A stretch of DNA of 64,000 bases, from NCBI RefSeq assembly GCF_013204845.1, contig NZ_JABMKY010000002.1:496001-560000 (forward strand), read 5' to 3'. Position numbers and translations under genes: made by a program. The notes below the pieces were generated by a model. The model was given only the letters and a program-made list of their open reading frames with translations, was not told where the DNA came from and searched no databases. Below are positions 44,501-52,473 of the stretch, piece by piece; the first letter of the stretch is position 1; each line of letters begins with the position of its first letter. This stretch comes from Paenibacillus qinlingensis. GTDB lineage: Bacteria > Bacillota > Bacilli > Paenibacillales > NBRC-103111.

Positions 44501-44743
44501 ACTAGCAAATACTCCGTATGCCTCCGACAAGTATTGAAAAGCATTATTCCGTGTCGTACCGTCTTCTGCCCCTGATCCCACGCCATCGACATACACCACG
44601 TAATCTGCTGGCGATTCGGAAGGGTCTGAATCATCGGCATATAGGGCGGCTGGAAAAAGTTGAAGCACTAGTATCCATGTCAGCAAAATGCTAACAATCC
44701 GTTTGTTTACACGCATTCTCATTCTAATTTGGTGATCTTTCAT
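38567..44743 (-). CDS. Giant secreted beta-helix protein with tandem-duplicated N-terminal module
   Basis: 2,058 residues from the ATG at 44743 (GGGAGGG upstream). A signal peptide (VSILLTWILVLQLFPAALYA) is followed by two 446-residue copies of a Gly-rich repeat-strand module (TMDGGTVSNIFGTGLGNTD, ..INIKGGTVTAAVYGAN..), then IYVAPNGSDTNSGSKLAP.. and a right-handed parallel beta-helix (about 1010-1600, numbering from 44797), a fibronectin-like segment (about 1710-1790), a helical segment (about 1810-1885) and a C-terminal concanavalin-like module (about 1890-2075). There are no SLH repeats or sorting motif, so it is probably released or held by binding. It resembles system 1's giant protein in its helix and end module; a polysaccharide-degrading role fits, but catalytic residues are not identified. 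Confidence 0.85.
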   Translation of the reverse strand: MKDHQIRMRMRVNKRIVSILLTWILVLQLFPAALYADDSDPSESPADYVVYVDGVGSGAEDGTTRNNAFQYLSEAYGVFASSLEAGEKAVIVIAGPVSISNDTGLVKPANRADAYALPAHQGLVVLTSQYDEEDYTSTGSLAFNNKVLHLFGDTKLENLVVSSALATLFGGYHAIHFGKGINSNASGNWVVKDIYGGTNVDVGLATPINHTSIRIESGKYDNVYGGGSYYQGVILRAKNYSSHITMDGGTVSNIFGTGLGNTDNPHQKSVKIDMNGGTVGNIYGAHKEGTVYEGIEINIKGGTVTAAVYGANQYVRPPSGSNMSFTPTLFGSVTVAVYQNATAGSIYGSATGANVVGERTVVLDGFGTEEALASPGSTLGNADVLKLNHSYLKLGSANATFWSGLDGLKMTDDSRLKLEFNPGAWPALGLSVLKTQARYVLDVPLITAPYGTANLFALQTPFQYALGYEPGDASTDARWQLSQSSDPSDSPADYVVYVDGVGSGDEDGTSRNDAFQYLSEAYGAFASSLKEGEKAVIVIAGPVSISSDTGLAKPANRADAYALPAHQGLVVLTSQYDEEDYTSTGSLAFNNKVLHLFGDTKLEKLVVSSALATLFGGYHAIHFGKGISSSAAGNWVVKDIYGGTNADVGLATPINHTSIRIESGKYDNVYGGGSFYQGVILRAKNYNSRITMDGGTVSNIFGTGLGNTDNPHQKSVKIDMNGGTAGNIYGAHKEGTVYEGVEINIKGGTVTTAVYGANPYVRPPSGSNMSYTPTLYGNVTVAVYSNASAGSIYGSATGANVVGERTVVLNGFGNEAALASPGSTLGNADVLKLSHSYLKLGSANAAFWSSLDGLKLTDDSRLKLEFNPGTLPAIRLSVLKTQDQYVLDVPLITAPYGTANLFALQIPFQYSLGYQPGDASTDARWRLSDDGFSIGQRGTDGLPLNVDLGLPANYNAVMDGESVFDRYEQRLEELGDAAEAANVIVPAVVQGEVEIYVAPNGSDTNSGSKLAPLLTIQKALSYIPLIRSSLNVKGIVIYLRGGTYITEEPIVLGEQHSGTDEASVILSAYMNEEVHIASGIEISGNNFSSVTDESVRERLAPAASDHIVVADLRALGITDYGSIVSGRPGGPTYQVFMDGEAMRLARYPNVTKLPLGKVLDIGPVTASYSSFAQGTNASSTGIEFIEGNNRPFKWLDKDNVWLNGSLFAEWDTRNLRISDIKQSSSSIKLAGGTTLGAISGPDQTYYYYNVLEEMDVPGEFFLDTVNGLLYMYPIHDLTSAKVTFVSKPHDIVQLKGTRNVVLNGLIIEYGGKNGIVMDNNNYKTLVQNSTVQYIAQTGVVIAGKESGLIKSTIHDTGNNPASFTTDSDYFDYTPDHNFLQNTYIYNTGRLNPEYGYVHLNGVGNVVSHNLIQGTYGVSIYTTNVNESIVEYNEIVGGPVETYDSAAIYAIGFPVSKGNHYRYNYIHDIGISSESYNPHGIYFDESSSENYVYGNVMNNIPTGFFTNSGGDNVVTNNIVMHGRSNSIASIWGSSNFDHFTLPQRLLRAPLLQSSYNLYQSMSSTAKAALRSRQPALCDYYDKMQEVLAERATLGSAYVITAKERELVKASGNAFIGNISYDHKNIIANGTNHTVEPNLVTDIDPFVDSVNGDFSLKSGMELEFAYNPIPFEQIGIIGTKRGIGDFNQYGPINGSHGEVYSGDVLLQWTPAAGADHYFVTVATDEELTQNVKVMDTEKAFHRLANDDYFQYDHTYYWTVTAATYANSRIRTPVSHSQVYSFMTMTFEEYLAANKADTANLELAITQAVALVGTIEEGIDPGQYVVGAKSALEAAIVDAEVILADAEFKLQEEVNTATETLWQAIQEAVTHRNIAFRTFDTDQVKWRETGDAVPPRIAVTQNVNELSMGVTGSVTEIVYTEKVDLREILTFNFYLEDLVQWNGFVIRQSSKDVIATKVANTDSYFIVIKGDQLELQKRKGGVSYGNLAVVPNNDVILTSGQWYNVELGALNESGGTVRVLFKIDGVTVFDYVDTTDPILESGYFGIVLQEANGIAKLRATD
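41954..43291. repeat. Intragenic tandem repeat, downstream copy (1,338 bp)
   Basis: In phase with the gene, 446 codons. It aligns without gaps at the checked ends to 43292-44629, most residues identical. Differences are scattered and partly silent, so the copies are not a recent or assembly-made duplicate. Confidence 0.9.
43292..44629. repeat. Intragenic tandem repeat, upstream copy (1,338 bp)
   Basis: Encodes SDPSESPADYVVYVDG .. DARWQLS, the first of the two modules behind the signal peptide. Offset to the second copy is exactly 1,338 bp at both checked ends. Confidence 0.9.
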
Positions 44744-44818
44744 CAATATTCCCTCCCAAATATAAAAATGGAGGAAGTGAAGATACTTATTCTCCACTCC
44801 CTCGGCTGTTTACAAAAG

Positions 44819-44899
44819 TTATTTCACTGCATTATAAGCTTCCGTATATACGGCAATAACATAATCACCACCTTGCTTATGCCAGCTCTCAATCGCTGC
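44819..44899 (-). pseudogene. Orphan C-terminus of a second solute-binding protein
   Basis: Five bases after the stop of the binding-protein gene, 26 codons and a TAA read ..IESWHKQGGDYVIAVYTEAY NAVK. This is the usual ending of family-1 binding proteins of this transporter type and differs from the ending of the intact gene (..DVYQAAFDRWNK). It implies that two tandem binding-protein genes once stood here and recombined or were deleted. Confidence 0.65.
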
Positions 44900-44904
44900 T
44901 TAAG

Positions 44905-46551
44905 TTATTTGTTCCAACGATCGAAGGCCGCTTGGTAAACGTCGATCAGATCTTTTGAACCGATTTTCTGCAAGGTAGCAATATACTCATCCCATTTGGA
45001 GATAGGTGTCTCTCCATAAATGAATTTCGCTTCTAGCTGTTCAGCATAAGTTTTGAGATCAGTTTGAATTTTATTGACTTTTTCCGTCTCCGCTGCCGTC
45101 AGAAAGACATTTGGATAAATTGGTTTTCCGTAAGGAATCTGGTTGTTCACGATATTCTGAGTTAAGAATATCGAATCTGGCGCTTCCTTATTATTGACTG
45201 AGAACTGATCTGTATATGTCAAGCTCATATTGGTCACGAACTTCGAACGATAGGTATAGCTGTCAATATCTGCAGGATTCTTAAATTGCCATGTGTTATC
45301 GCTGTTCTTTACAACGCCAGCATCTTGTCGCAGCACACCCACATCAGGACCAAAGCGAATGGACATACCTCCTTCTGGCGTATAGGCATAATCAAATATA
45401 CGCATGGTAGCTTCAGGGTTTTTATTTTTGGATGTAATGGCCATTGAACTAAGTCCACCTAGCGTTACAATGCGTTGGACAGGCCACATTTTCGTATTAT
45501 TTTGAGGACTAGTTAGTGGCGGAAAGCTCGGATAATCGGTATATTTCTCTGCACCTACGGAAAGAACTGGTGCTGCATCAAAGAAGAAACCCACTAGTCC
45601 TTGCTGCGCTTTTCCTCGGTATGCTTGAATATTCTGTGTATAGTATTCCGGATCGATCAAGCCTTCTTTGAACAGCTTATTCATAAAGATCAAATATTCT
45701 TTATATTCTGGCTGTTGTGGTGCATAAATGACCTTGTTGCCCGTTTTATCTAAGGTAATGCCATTCCATGACCCTTCTACCAATCCAAGAGCACTTAGGA
45801 CAATCATGCTCAGCGGGTTTGCTGTACTGCCCGAGGCTGGAATTTCATCCGCTTTGCCATTGCCATTCGGATCCTTCTCTTTAAACGCTTTCAGAACCGT
45901 ATAAAATTCGTCCAGTGTGGTAGGCATTTTCAAACCCAGCTTATCCAGCCATTGCTTATTAATCCAATACCGTCCTATTGAGGCTTCTCTTTTCACCGGA
46001 TTAACACCGGGAAGCGCATATATGTTACCTTTGGGATCCGTGATCGACTTTTTGACATCGGGATTAGCGTCCAAAAACTTTTTAATATTCGGTGCATACT
46101 TGTCGATTAGTTCATTTAAGCGAATCAGTTGTCCCTGCTGCCCATAATTCAAAACATCAGTAGATGTAAATGCATTGTTTGTCATAAAGAAATCAGGCAA
46201 TTCGCCTGCAGCAAAGGCAAGATTCTTCTTTTCATTCCATGAAGCGTCGTCCACTTCCGTTGCAACGATTTTTCCTCCCAGCTTCTCTTCCAGATGTTTA
46301 GAAATCCAGAGGTCCTGCCAAGCACCCTGATTTGCCGCTTTTTTGACCATAATCGTAAGCTGTATGTTTTCATTGGATATCGGAAACCCAGTTGCATTAA
46401 CTTTAGTTTTGGGAGTCTCTGATGCTTGTTTCCCTGTATCCGTAGGCTTCGCGGTATTCTGACTCCCGTTTTCACTATTACTGCTGCATGCAGTTACAAT
46501 CAAACTCATTGCTAATGCAAGTGCCATCGACGTTACAAACACCTTTTTCAT
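44905..46551 (-). CDS. Extracellular solute-binding lipoprotein of system 2 (LplA type)
   Basis: 548 residues with a lipobox ending at Cys22 (LIVTAC). The mature protein has a Ser/Asn/Thr-rich spacer and then a family-1 binding fold with KEKDPNGNGKADEIP (calcium-loop-like) near residue 225. GGAG lies 9-13 nt before the ATG. It is third in the operon after the two permeases (130-nt gap without a gene). It delivers the sugar product to them; the ligand is unknown. It differs strongly from the system 1 binding protein, so the two loci probably serve different glycans. Confidence 0.92.
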   Translation of the reverse strand: MKKVFVTSMALALAMSLIVTACSSNSENGSQNTAKPTDTGKQASETPKTKVNATGFPISNENIQLTIMVKKAANQGAWQDLWISKHLEEKLGGKIVATEVDDASWNEKKNLAFAAGELPDFFMTNNAFTSTDVLNYGQQGQLIRLNELIDKYAPNIKKFLDANPDVKKSITDPKGNIYALPGVNPVKREASIGRYWINKQWLDKLGLKMPTTLDEFYTVLKAFKEKDPNGNGKADEIPASGSTANPLSMIVLSALGLVEGSWNGITLDKTGNKVIYAPQQPEYKEYLIFMNKLFKEGLIDPEYYTQNIQAYRGKAQQGLVGFFFDAAPVLSVGAEKYTDYPSFPPLTSPQNNTKMWPVQRIVTLGGLSSMAITSKNKNPEATMRIFDYAYTPEGGMSIRFGPDVGVLRQDAGVVKNSDNTWQFKNPADIDSYTYRSKFVTNMSLTYTDQFSVNNKEAPDSIFLTQNIVNNQIPYGKPIYPNVFLTAAETEKVNKIQTDLKTYAEQLEAKFIYGETPISKWDEYIATLQKIGSKDLIDVYQAAFDRWNK

Positions 46552-46681
46552 TTTCGTCCACGCTCCATTTGATTTATTAAATACCTGTCAAACTTCCCCC
46601 GCTTTTTATTCCATACTTTTAGTTTTTTTTACATAGACGATCACTTCCCTTCATTCTCCACCAGCTCAACATCGTTTGCAA

Positions 46682-47575
46682 CTATCCTTTGATCGCGCCA
46701 ACTAAGAATCCCTTCATAAAATATTTCTGCAGGAATGGATAGACGATCAGCAGCGGAAGCGAGGAGACAATCACCAGACCATATTTCATAATCTCCGCCA
46801 TGTACATCTGTTTCATCTGACTTTCCATTTGATCAGTGGTCATATTAAGCATATCGTTAACTTGATTAAGCACCAGAATTTCTCGCAGGATGAGCTGAAG
46901 CGGGTAAAGATCTCTATCTGACAAATAGATCAAAGCATCAAAAAATGAATTCCAATGAGAAACACCATAGAATAAAGCCATCACGGCAATAATTGGCTTC
47001 GATAATGGCAGCACGATACTCAGAAACAAGCGTGTATTCGAACAGCCGTCCATATGAGCGGATTCCTGAAGTTCAATAGGTATGCTTGTCTGAAAAAAAG
47101 TGCGTGTGATGATAATGTTCCACGTAAATGCCGCACTCGGCAGCAGCAAAGCCCAATAAGTGTTTACTAAGCCTAGCTTCTTAACGACTAGAAATGTAGG
47201 AATAAGCCCGCCATGGAAAAACATTGTAAACACCAATAATAGTGTAATAAAATTCCTGCCCACCAAATCCTTTCTAGACAATGAGTAAGCACAAGTTAGC
47301 GTAATGAACAGATTGATAACGGTACCGATAACTGTATAAAAAATCGTATTGCGGTAACCAACCCATAAGGGGTTAAATTCAAAGATCCGCTGATAGCCCT
47401 CGAAGGTCAGTCCTTTTGGCCAAAGCCAAACTTCCCCGAGACTAACCCTAATTGGATCGCTGACTGACGCAGACATAATGAAAATGATTGGATATAACAC
47501 GCATGCCGTTATTAGCAGCAACAATATGTTATTGGCTTTGTTGAACAATTTATCTTTTCTCGTTTCGTAGAACAC
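46682..47575 (-). CDS. CUT1 sugar ABC transporter permease of system 2 (LplC type)
   Basis: 297 residues; GTG start at 47575 with GAGGAG 7 nt upstream. Six predicted helices, EAA loop ESAHMDGCSNTRLFLSIVLP, ending QKYFMKGFLVGAIKG. Second gene of the operon, 51 nt after the partner permease. It needs an ATPase from outside the window. Confidence 0.93.
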   Translation of the reverse strand: MFYETRKDKLFNKANNILLLLITACVLYPIIFIMSASVSDPIRVSLGEVWLWPKGLTFEGYQRIFEFNPLWVGYRNTIFYTVIGTVINLFITLTCAYSLSRKDLVGRNFITLLLVFTMFFHGGLIPTFLVVKKLGLVNTYWALLLPSAAFTWNIIITRTFFQTSIPIELQESAHMDGCSNTRLFLSIVLPLSKPIIAVMALFYGVSHWNSFFDALIYLSDRDLYPLQLILREILVLNQVNDMLNMTTDQMESQMKQMYMAEIMKYGLVIVSSLPLLIVYPFLQKYFMKGFLVGAIKG

Positions 47576-47626
47576 GTTCCCACTCCTCGCATCATCTATT
47601 TTAGAAGTTTAATTCAAGAGGCCACT

Positions 47627-48526
47627 TTACCAAAGGCTGTTTTGTTTCAAGCTTTTGGCTATTCGATTAACCATAACTAGGAGAATGAAATTGATTATGG
47701 AATTAAATAATCCAACTGCTGAAGCGAAGCTATACTGGGATTGTTGAATCCCTCTTCGATAGACATAGGTCGTAATAATGTCGGATGATTCCATATTGAG
47801 CGGATTCTGCATTAAATATATCTTTTCGAATCCGACGGACATTAAATTACCTACACTAAGGATAAGCAGGATGACAATCGTCGGAAAAATCCCAGGGATG
47901 TTGATGTACCAAATTCGCTGCATACGAGAAGCGCCATCTATGACAGCGGCTTCATTGATTTGCGGATCAATTGTCGCTAACGCTGCCATGTAGATAATGG
48001 AGCTCCATCCAGCAGTTTGCCAAACCCCGGAGAATACATAAATCGTTTTGAACCACTCCGGAGAAGTAAGGAATGGGATCGGACTGCCTCCCAAAAAATT
48101 AATTACCTTATTGATTAAACCGGTCTGCGGTGAAAGAAAAAAAGTTAACATGGATACAAGCACGATTGTAGAGATGAAATGAGGTGCATATGTGATGGTT
48201 TGCACTGCCTTTTTAAAACGTGCACTTCTCAACTCGTTCATCATAAGTGCCAAGATGATAGGTACTGGAAAACCAATGACCAACGAATACACGGTTATTT
48301 CGATCGTATTTCTGAATAACTGCCAAAATAAATATGAATTAACGAATTCACTAAAATGTTTAAGTCCTACCCATGAACTTCCCCAAATCCCTTGGGTAGT
48401 TACATAGTTCTTAAAAGCAATTTGCACACCATACATCGGCCAATAATGAAATATCGCAAAATACAATAAAGCGGGTAATAGAAAGATATATAATTCATAA
48501 TTTTTGCTTAACGCTTTCCACTTCAT
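47627..48526 (-). CDS. CUT1 sugar ABC transporter permease of system 2 (LplB type)
   Basis: 299 residues, first gene of the system 2 transport operon. GAGGAG stands 9 nt before the ATG. The opening FLLPALLYFAIFHYWPMYG and the EAA loop EAAVIDGASRMQRIWYINIP are typical. Expressed from the operator/cre promoter at 48549-48626, divergent from the two-component genes. Confidence 0.93.
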   Translation of the reverse strand: MKWKALSKNYELYIFLLPALLYFAIFHYWPMYGVQIAFKNYVTTQGIWGSSWVGLKHFSEFVNSYLFWQLFRNTIEITVYSLVIGFPVPIILALMMNELRSARFKKAVQTITYAPHFISTIVLVSMLTFFLSPQTGLINKVINFLGGSPIPFLTSPEWFKTIYVFSGVWQTAGWSSIIYMAALATIDPQINEAAVIDGASRMQRIWYINIPGIFPTIVILLILSVGNLMSVGFEKIYLMQNPLNMESSDIITTYVYRRGIQQSQYSFASAVGLFNSIINFILLVMVNRIAKSLKQNSLW

Positions 48527-48548
48527 CTCGTCGACTCCTCTTCCTGTA

Positions 48549-48626
48549 ATAAAACGCTTTCAATAATTTGATTATAGGATGCGTTCCATTTGGGAAAATG
48601 CTAAATTTCTGCAATAAAACATCAAA
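48549..48626 (-). promoter_or_regulatory. System 2 promoter of the transport operon
   Basis: Minus strand: operator TTTGATGTTTTATTGCAGAA (starting at 48626), 50 nt to the -10 TATAAT (48571-48576), then a cre-like TGAAAGCGTTTTAT (48549-48562, one mismatch). Same order and spacing as at 34207-34292 and 37005-37090. The -35 region is poor, as expected for a promoter needing its response regulator. Confidence 0.75.
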
Positions 48627-48771
48627 AATTTTCACAACATATTAGGATCTTATGTGTAAATGAATTGTCCTAAAATTATGACCTCTTCGGATCATATAAA
48701 TTTGATATTTAAGTACAAATATTTTATATCATCAGGGATGAAGCAACCTCTTTAATTAAGTTATAAAATAA

Positions 48772-48786
48772 ATGAAAGCGATTTCT
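48772..48786 (+). promoter_or_regulatory. cre site upstream of the histidine kinase gene
   Basis: ATGAAAGCGATTTCT matches the cre consensus WTGNAANCGNWNNCW at every defined position, 87 nt before the kinase start. CcpA could repress the two-component genes as well as the transport operon. The rest of the 48527-48873 gap is AT-rich with no gene. Confidence 0.55.
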
Positions 48787-48873
48787 ACTAACTGCCTGCT
48801 TTTCATCCATTCGTTGACGATCCCTTTTATATTCATTAGAATACAAATAATCCCCTAAGGCGGTGCTGCCCTC

Positions 48874-50676
48874 ATGAGTAAGCAGACTAGAGCTAATTTA
48901 ACCGAGTTTATCAAATTCATCAAAAGCCTGCTCCATTATTCCGCAAGCATCCAAGCAAAAATATTCATTACTTTCAGCATTATCGTCCTGCTCTCGATTG
49001 CAGCTATTTCTGTAACCACTTACCTTAATTTCTCTCGTACCATTGAGAAAAATGCGATTAACTATGTATCTGATTCGGTCAAGCATGCGAATGATAATTT
49101 CGAACTGATTTTCGAGGACATCAAGAAAATTAGTACGGTGATTGTGACGAACAAACCGAATGTCATAGATGCGATTACGAGCTTTAACGATCCTGTTTCA
49201 TTTGAAGGCTTTCGCGAGAAGCAAGAGACAGAGAATTTCCTGTTGTCCTTAATCGCTTATAAGGCATCCATCTCGCGTATTGCCATCATTGGGTTAAATG
49301 GGAAAATATTCAACACCGGCAGTTCGTTAATCTTCAATTCTATTCTAGACCAGCCTTGGTTTGAAAGCGCCTCCTCCTCCAAAGACAACCAAATTCTGAT
49401 TGATGCGCCCGCAGTCGGCAGCGTCTCCTTCACTCGTATCATTCGCCAGAATAATCGCCCCGTCGGCGTAGTTATCATTGATTTTGACAAAACTACGATT
49501 CAGCAGATGTTTGCGATCAATCCTGTTGAAGGCAGCTTGTTATATGTGGCCGATCCATTAGGTAATTTCATATTTCAACCAGAGCATGCTCAAGCGGAAT
49601 CCACGATGCAGAACAGTCCGCTGTCGCCCTTCTATACACCGGTTAAATCCGTAACCTCACTTTCTAGTTCCGTCTTTGATCTTAACAACCATCGATATTT
49701 AGCAGTACGCTATCATTCCAACATTACCGGCTGGCTGACGCTTGGCTTAATCCCATACAATGCCCTGCTAAAAGATGCCTCAAGAATCCGCAGCCAAATC
49801 GGGCAGATCGTAGCACTCGTCTTTTTTGCAGTGCTGCTTGTCTCTATTGCGCTCTCTCGCCAAATTACGAAGAATATCAAGCATCTCAGCTTTACAATGA
49901 AGAAGGTACGTGAAGGGAATCTGCAAGCACGCCCTCATGTAGTGTCCAAGGATGAAATCGGCGGCTTGAGCGAAGGCTTTAACCTGATGATGAACAACAT
50001 TACGACGCTGATGAAAGAAATAAAAATACAGGAGCAAGGTAAACGAGAAGCGGAGCTGTTTGCTTTGCAAGCCCAAATTCGACCGCATTTCATCTACAAC
50101 ACGTTAGGTACGATTAAAAATTTGGCACGCATGCAGAATGTGAAAAATGTCGAAGAATTGCTTGGTTCCTTTATCGAATTACTTCGGATGACACTTGGCC
50201 ACACCACGGAAATCATTACAATTCGTGAAGAATTGGATTATTTAAGAAGCTATATTCATATTCAAAAATACAAGTATTTGGATCGTATTACGGTCATGCT
50301 TCAGGCGGAGGAAGAAATTTTGGATTGTCAGACTCTGAAGCTCGTGTTGCAGCCGATCCTTGAAAATGCGATGATTCACGCCCTCGGTCAGTCTAACAAG
50401 AATTTGTTCATTACCATCCGCATCTACAGCGAGCTGGGTCGGGTAAAGTTCGAGGTGACCGACAATGGCATCGGCATGACACCTGAACAAATCGAACGAG
50501 TTTTGGAGTCTTCCGAGCATGATGAAAGCTTCAACGGCATTGGGATGAAAAACGTTAATGAACGCATCCGCAGAACCTTTGGCAATGAATACGGCATCGC
50601 TATCCTGAGTGAACTGGGCATGTACACAACGGTGGAGTTTACGATACCCGAAATGAGAAAAAGCAGTAAGGCATAG
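48874..50676 (+). CDS. Sensor histidine kinase (YesM/LytS type)
   Basis: 600 residues: TM1 (about 29-50), extracellular dCache-like sensor (about 55-300), TM2 (about 311-328), HAMP (about 330-382), His_kinase with QIRPHFIYNTLGTIKN (phospho-acceptor His405), N-box LQPILENAMIHAL (Asn498) and G-box DNGIGM (530-535). Such kinases sense sugars or sugar-loaded binding proteins outside. The ribosome site is weak (AAGGCGG about 12 nt upstream). The response regulator gene follows 32 nt later; both are divergent from the transporter operon they probably control. Confidence 0.92.
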   Translation: MSKQTRANLTEFIKFIKSLLHYSASIQAKIFITFSIIVLLSIAAISVTTYLNFSRTIEKNAINYVSDSVKHANDNFELIFEDIKKISTVIVTNKPNVIDAITSFNDPVSFEGFREKQETENFLLSLIAYKASISRIAIIGLNGKIFNTGSSLIFNSILDQPWFESASSSKDNQILIDAPAVGSVSFTRIIRQNNRPVGVVIIDFDKTTIQQMFAINPVEGSLLYVADPLGNFIFQPEHAQAESTMQNSPLSPFYTPVKSVTSLSSSVFDLNNHRYLAVRYHSNITGWLTLGLIPYNALLKDASRIRSQIGQIVALVFFAVLLVSIALSRQITKNIKHLSFTMKKVREGNLQARPHVVSKDEIGGLSEGFNLMMNNITTLMKEIKIQEQGKREAELFALQAQIRPHFIYNTLGTIKNLARMQNVKNVEELLGSFIELLRMTLGHTTEIITIREELDYLRSYIHIQKYKYLDRITVMLQAEEEILDCQTLKLVLQPILENAMIHALGQSNKNLFITIRIYSELGRVKFEVTDNGIGMTPEQIERVLESSEHDESFNGIGMKNVNERIRRTFGNEYGIAILSELGMYTTVEFTIPEMRKSSKA

Positions 50677-50708
50677 ATAGCAGTAACTATTAAAAAGGGG
50701 TGTTGCTC

Positions 50709-52397
50709 ATGTATACTCGGGTCATGATTGTCGATGACGAGCTGCTGGCTAGAAACCAACTGTGTGCCATGATTGATTGGGAAGAATATGGGTATGTGCT
50801 TTGCGGGGAGGCCGAAGATGGACTGAAAGCCCTGGAATTGATTAAGGAGTTACAACCGCATATTGTGTTAATTGACATCAATATGCCGTTAATGGACGGC
50901 GTTGCTTTATGCCAATATGTTAGCGAGCATTACAAAGCCGTAAGTACAATCATTTTAAGCAATTTCGACAATTTCGATTATGTCCGCGATACTCTGAACA
51001 GCGGGGCTGTCGACTATTTATTAAAGCATCGGCTGGATCCAGAAAGCTTACTGGATGTACTGGAACGCGCTTCTAATAAGCTTGGGAAAAGCCCTAATAC
51101 AGAAAATACGCATGACTCTGCAGGGAAACTGGAAGAACGGAAAGCATCTACCGCTGATTTGGAGTCTGTGATCCAGCAGTTAGCGCAAAGTGACGGTTCT
51201 GCTTTAATGGATGAAGCCGCTGCAGCGATTCTTAAGCCCTATACGAAGAATACAGTTGTCCTCGTCATGCAAATGCTGCATAACGTTATGCTGGCCGAGA
51301 AGCATATAGGGGAGGACCGCAGTATGTTCATCCGTTCCATTCTAGAGCTTTGCCGACAGCTGATCGGCGATGTACATAAAGGCTGTGTTGCTTACACGGG
51401 GCATGGTTCGCTTGTTTTTATTTTATCTTATCCGGAATACCGCAGCGAAACGCCAATCCTTCAATCGATACAAACCTTTGCCGACAAGGTAAGTCAAACC
51501 CTGCAGATGATCTATACAGTTTCTGTTGCCTTCGGACATAGTCCAGTATGCCATCAGATCGACAAGCTGCCCAGCTATTATCGGCACGCATGTGATGCAA
51601 TGGATCGCAAGATCACGCATTTACAGTCTGAACCAGTTGTTCGAGCTCCTGGTACAGGGGGTGGTGGAACGGGCTTTGCAGCTGCATCTCCTGCAGGCTA
51701 CAATTCAAATCACGCTAATTCTATAGGCTCCACGCCAATGATGGCACTTACCATCCGTCAAGAGAAAGAGTTGCTTGCTTCCATTCTCATTTGCAATACC
51801 TCCCAAATCGATGCCATTATCGATGAAGTGTTTATTGCTTTTACGGCTCGTTCCAGCGGGTTTCCTCAGCTCACCTTTCTTATCGAAGAAATGATCAATC
51901 TTGCTCACCGCGTGGGCAAAAAAATAGGTGCAGACGTGCACTGGATTTCCGTGACTACAGACAGCAGCCTGCCTAAAAGCAGCCATTTGCCTGAAATCCA
52001 GATTTGGATCAAAGCACTTTACCATCGACTCGTCGAAGACATCAAACGGCTGCAGACCCAAGGGAAATATTCCAAAAACGTCGAAGAAGCCATGAAGCTG
52101 ATTCATGAGCATTATTTACAGGGCATAACGCTGGAGGAAGCAGCAGTCACAATTGGGATCACCCCCTCCTATCTAAGCCGCATATTCAAAGAGGAAACCG
52201 GCAGGAGCTTCACTGAATCCATCAATCATTTCAAAATAGAGCTCAGCAAGCAATATATAGAGAATGGCAACCAGAAGTTCAAAGAAATGTATTCTCGTAT
52301 CGGCTTCAACAATTATAGTTATTTTTTCAAAGTGTTCAAAGACATAGTGGGAGAAACTCCGCACTCCTATGCGAAGAAGTATTTGAAAAATAAGTAA
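50709..52397 (+). CDS. Response regulator, receiver plus AraC DNA-binding domain (YesN type)
   Basis: 562 residues from the ATG at 50709 (AAAGGGG 9 nt upstream; GTG at 50700 is in frame but too close). The receiver has MIVDDE and phospho-acceptor Asp56 (LIDINMP); a central region of about 330 residues includes a flexible Gly/Ala/Ser stretch (GTGGGGTGFAAASPAG, near residue 320); the C-terminal AraC domain has ITLEEAAVTIGITPSYLSRIF and IGFNNYSYFFKVFKD. It is the likely binder of the TTTGATGTTTTA operators at 34292, 37090 and 48626 (inference). Confidence 0.92.
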   Translation: MYTRVMIVDDELLARNQLCAMIDWEEYGYVLCGEAEDGLKALELIKELQPHIVLIDINMPLMDGVALCQYVSEHYKAVSTIILSNFDNFDYVRDTLNSGAVDYLLKHRLDPESLLDVLERASNKLGKSPNTENTHDSAGKLEERKASTADLESVIQQLAQSDGSALMDEAAAAILKPYTKNTVVLVMQMLHNVMLAEKHIGEDRSMFIRSILELCRQLIGDVHKGCVAYTGHGSLVFILSYPEYRSETPILQSIQTFADKVSQTLQMIYTVSVAFGHSPVCHQIDKLPSYYRHACDAMDRKITHLQSEPVVRAPGTGGGGTGFAAASPAGYNSNHANSIGSTPMMALTIRQEKELLASILICNTSQIDAIIDEVFIAFTARSSGFPQLTFLIEEMINLAHRVGKKIGADVHWISVTTDSSLPKSSHLPEIQIWIKALYHRLVEDIKRLQTQGKYSKNVEEAMKLIHEHYLQGITLEEAAVTIGITPSYLSRIFKEETGRSFTESINHFKIELSKQYIENGNQKFKEMYSRIGFNNYSYFFKVFKDIVGETPHSYAKKYLKNK

Positions 52398-52473
52398 GTA
52401 GTGGGCTTACCAACCTCAACAAGAAGAAATCCAACACAACGAGGTACGCTGCCAAGTTGATCTTAAAGAGAAA

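Noticed and set aside
41954-44629. Assembly error as cause of the tandem 1,338-bp repeat
   Set aside because: The copies differ at many scattered positions, including silent ones, so they are real, separate sequences.
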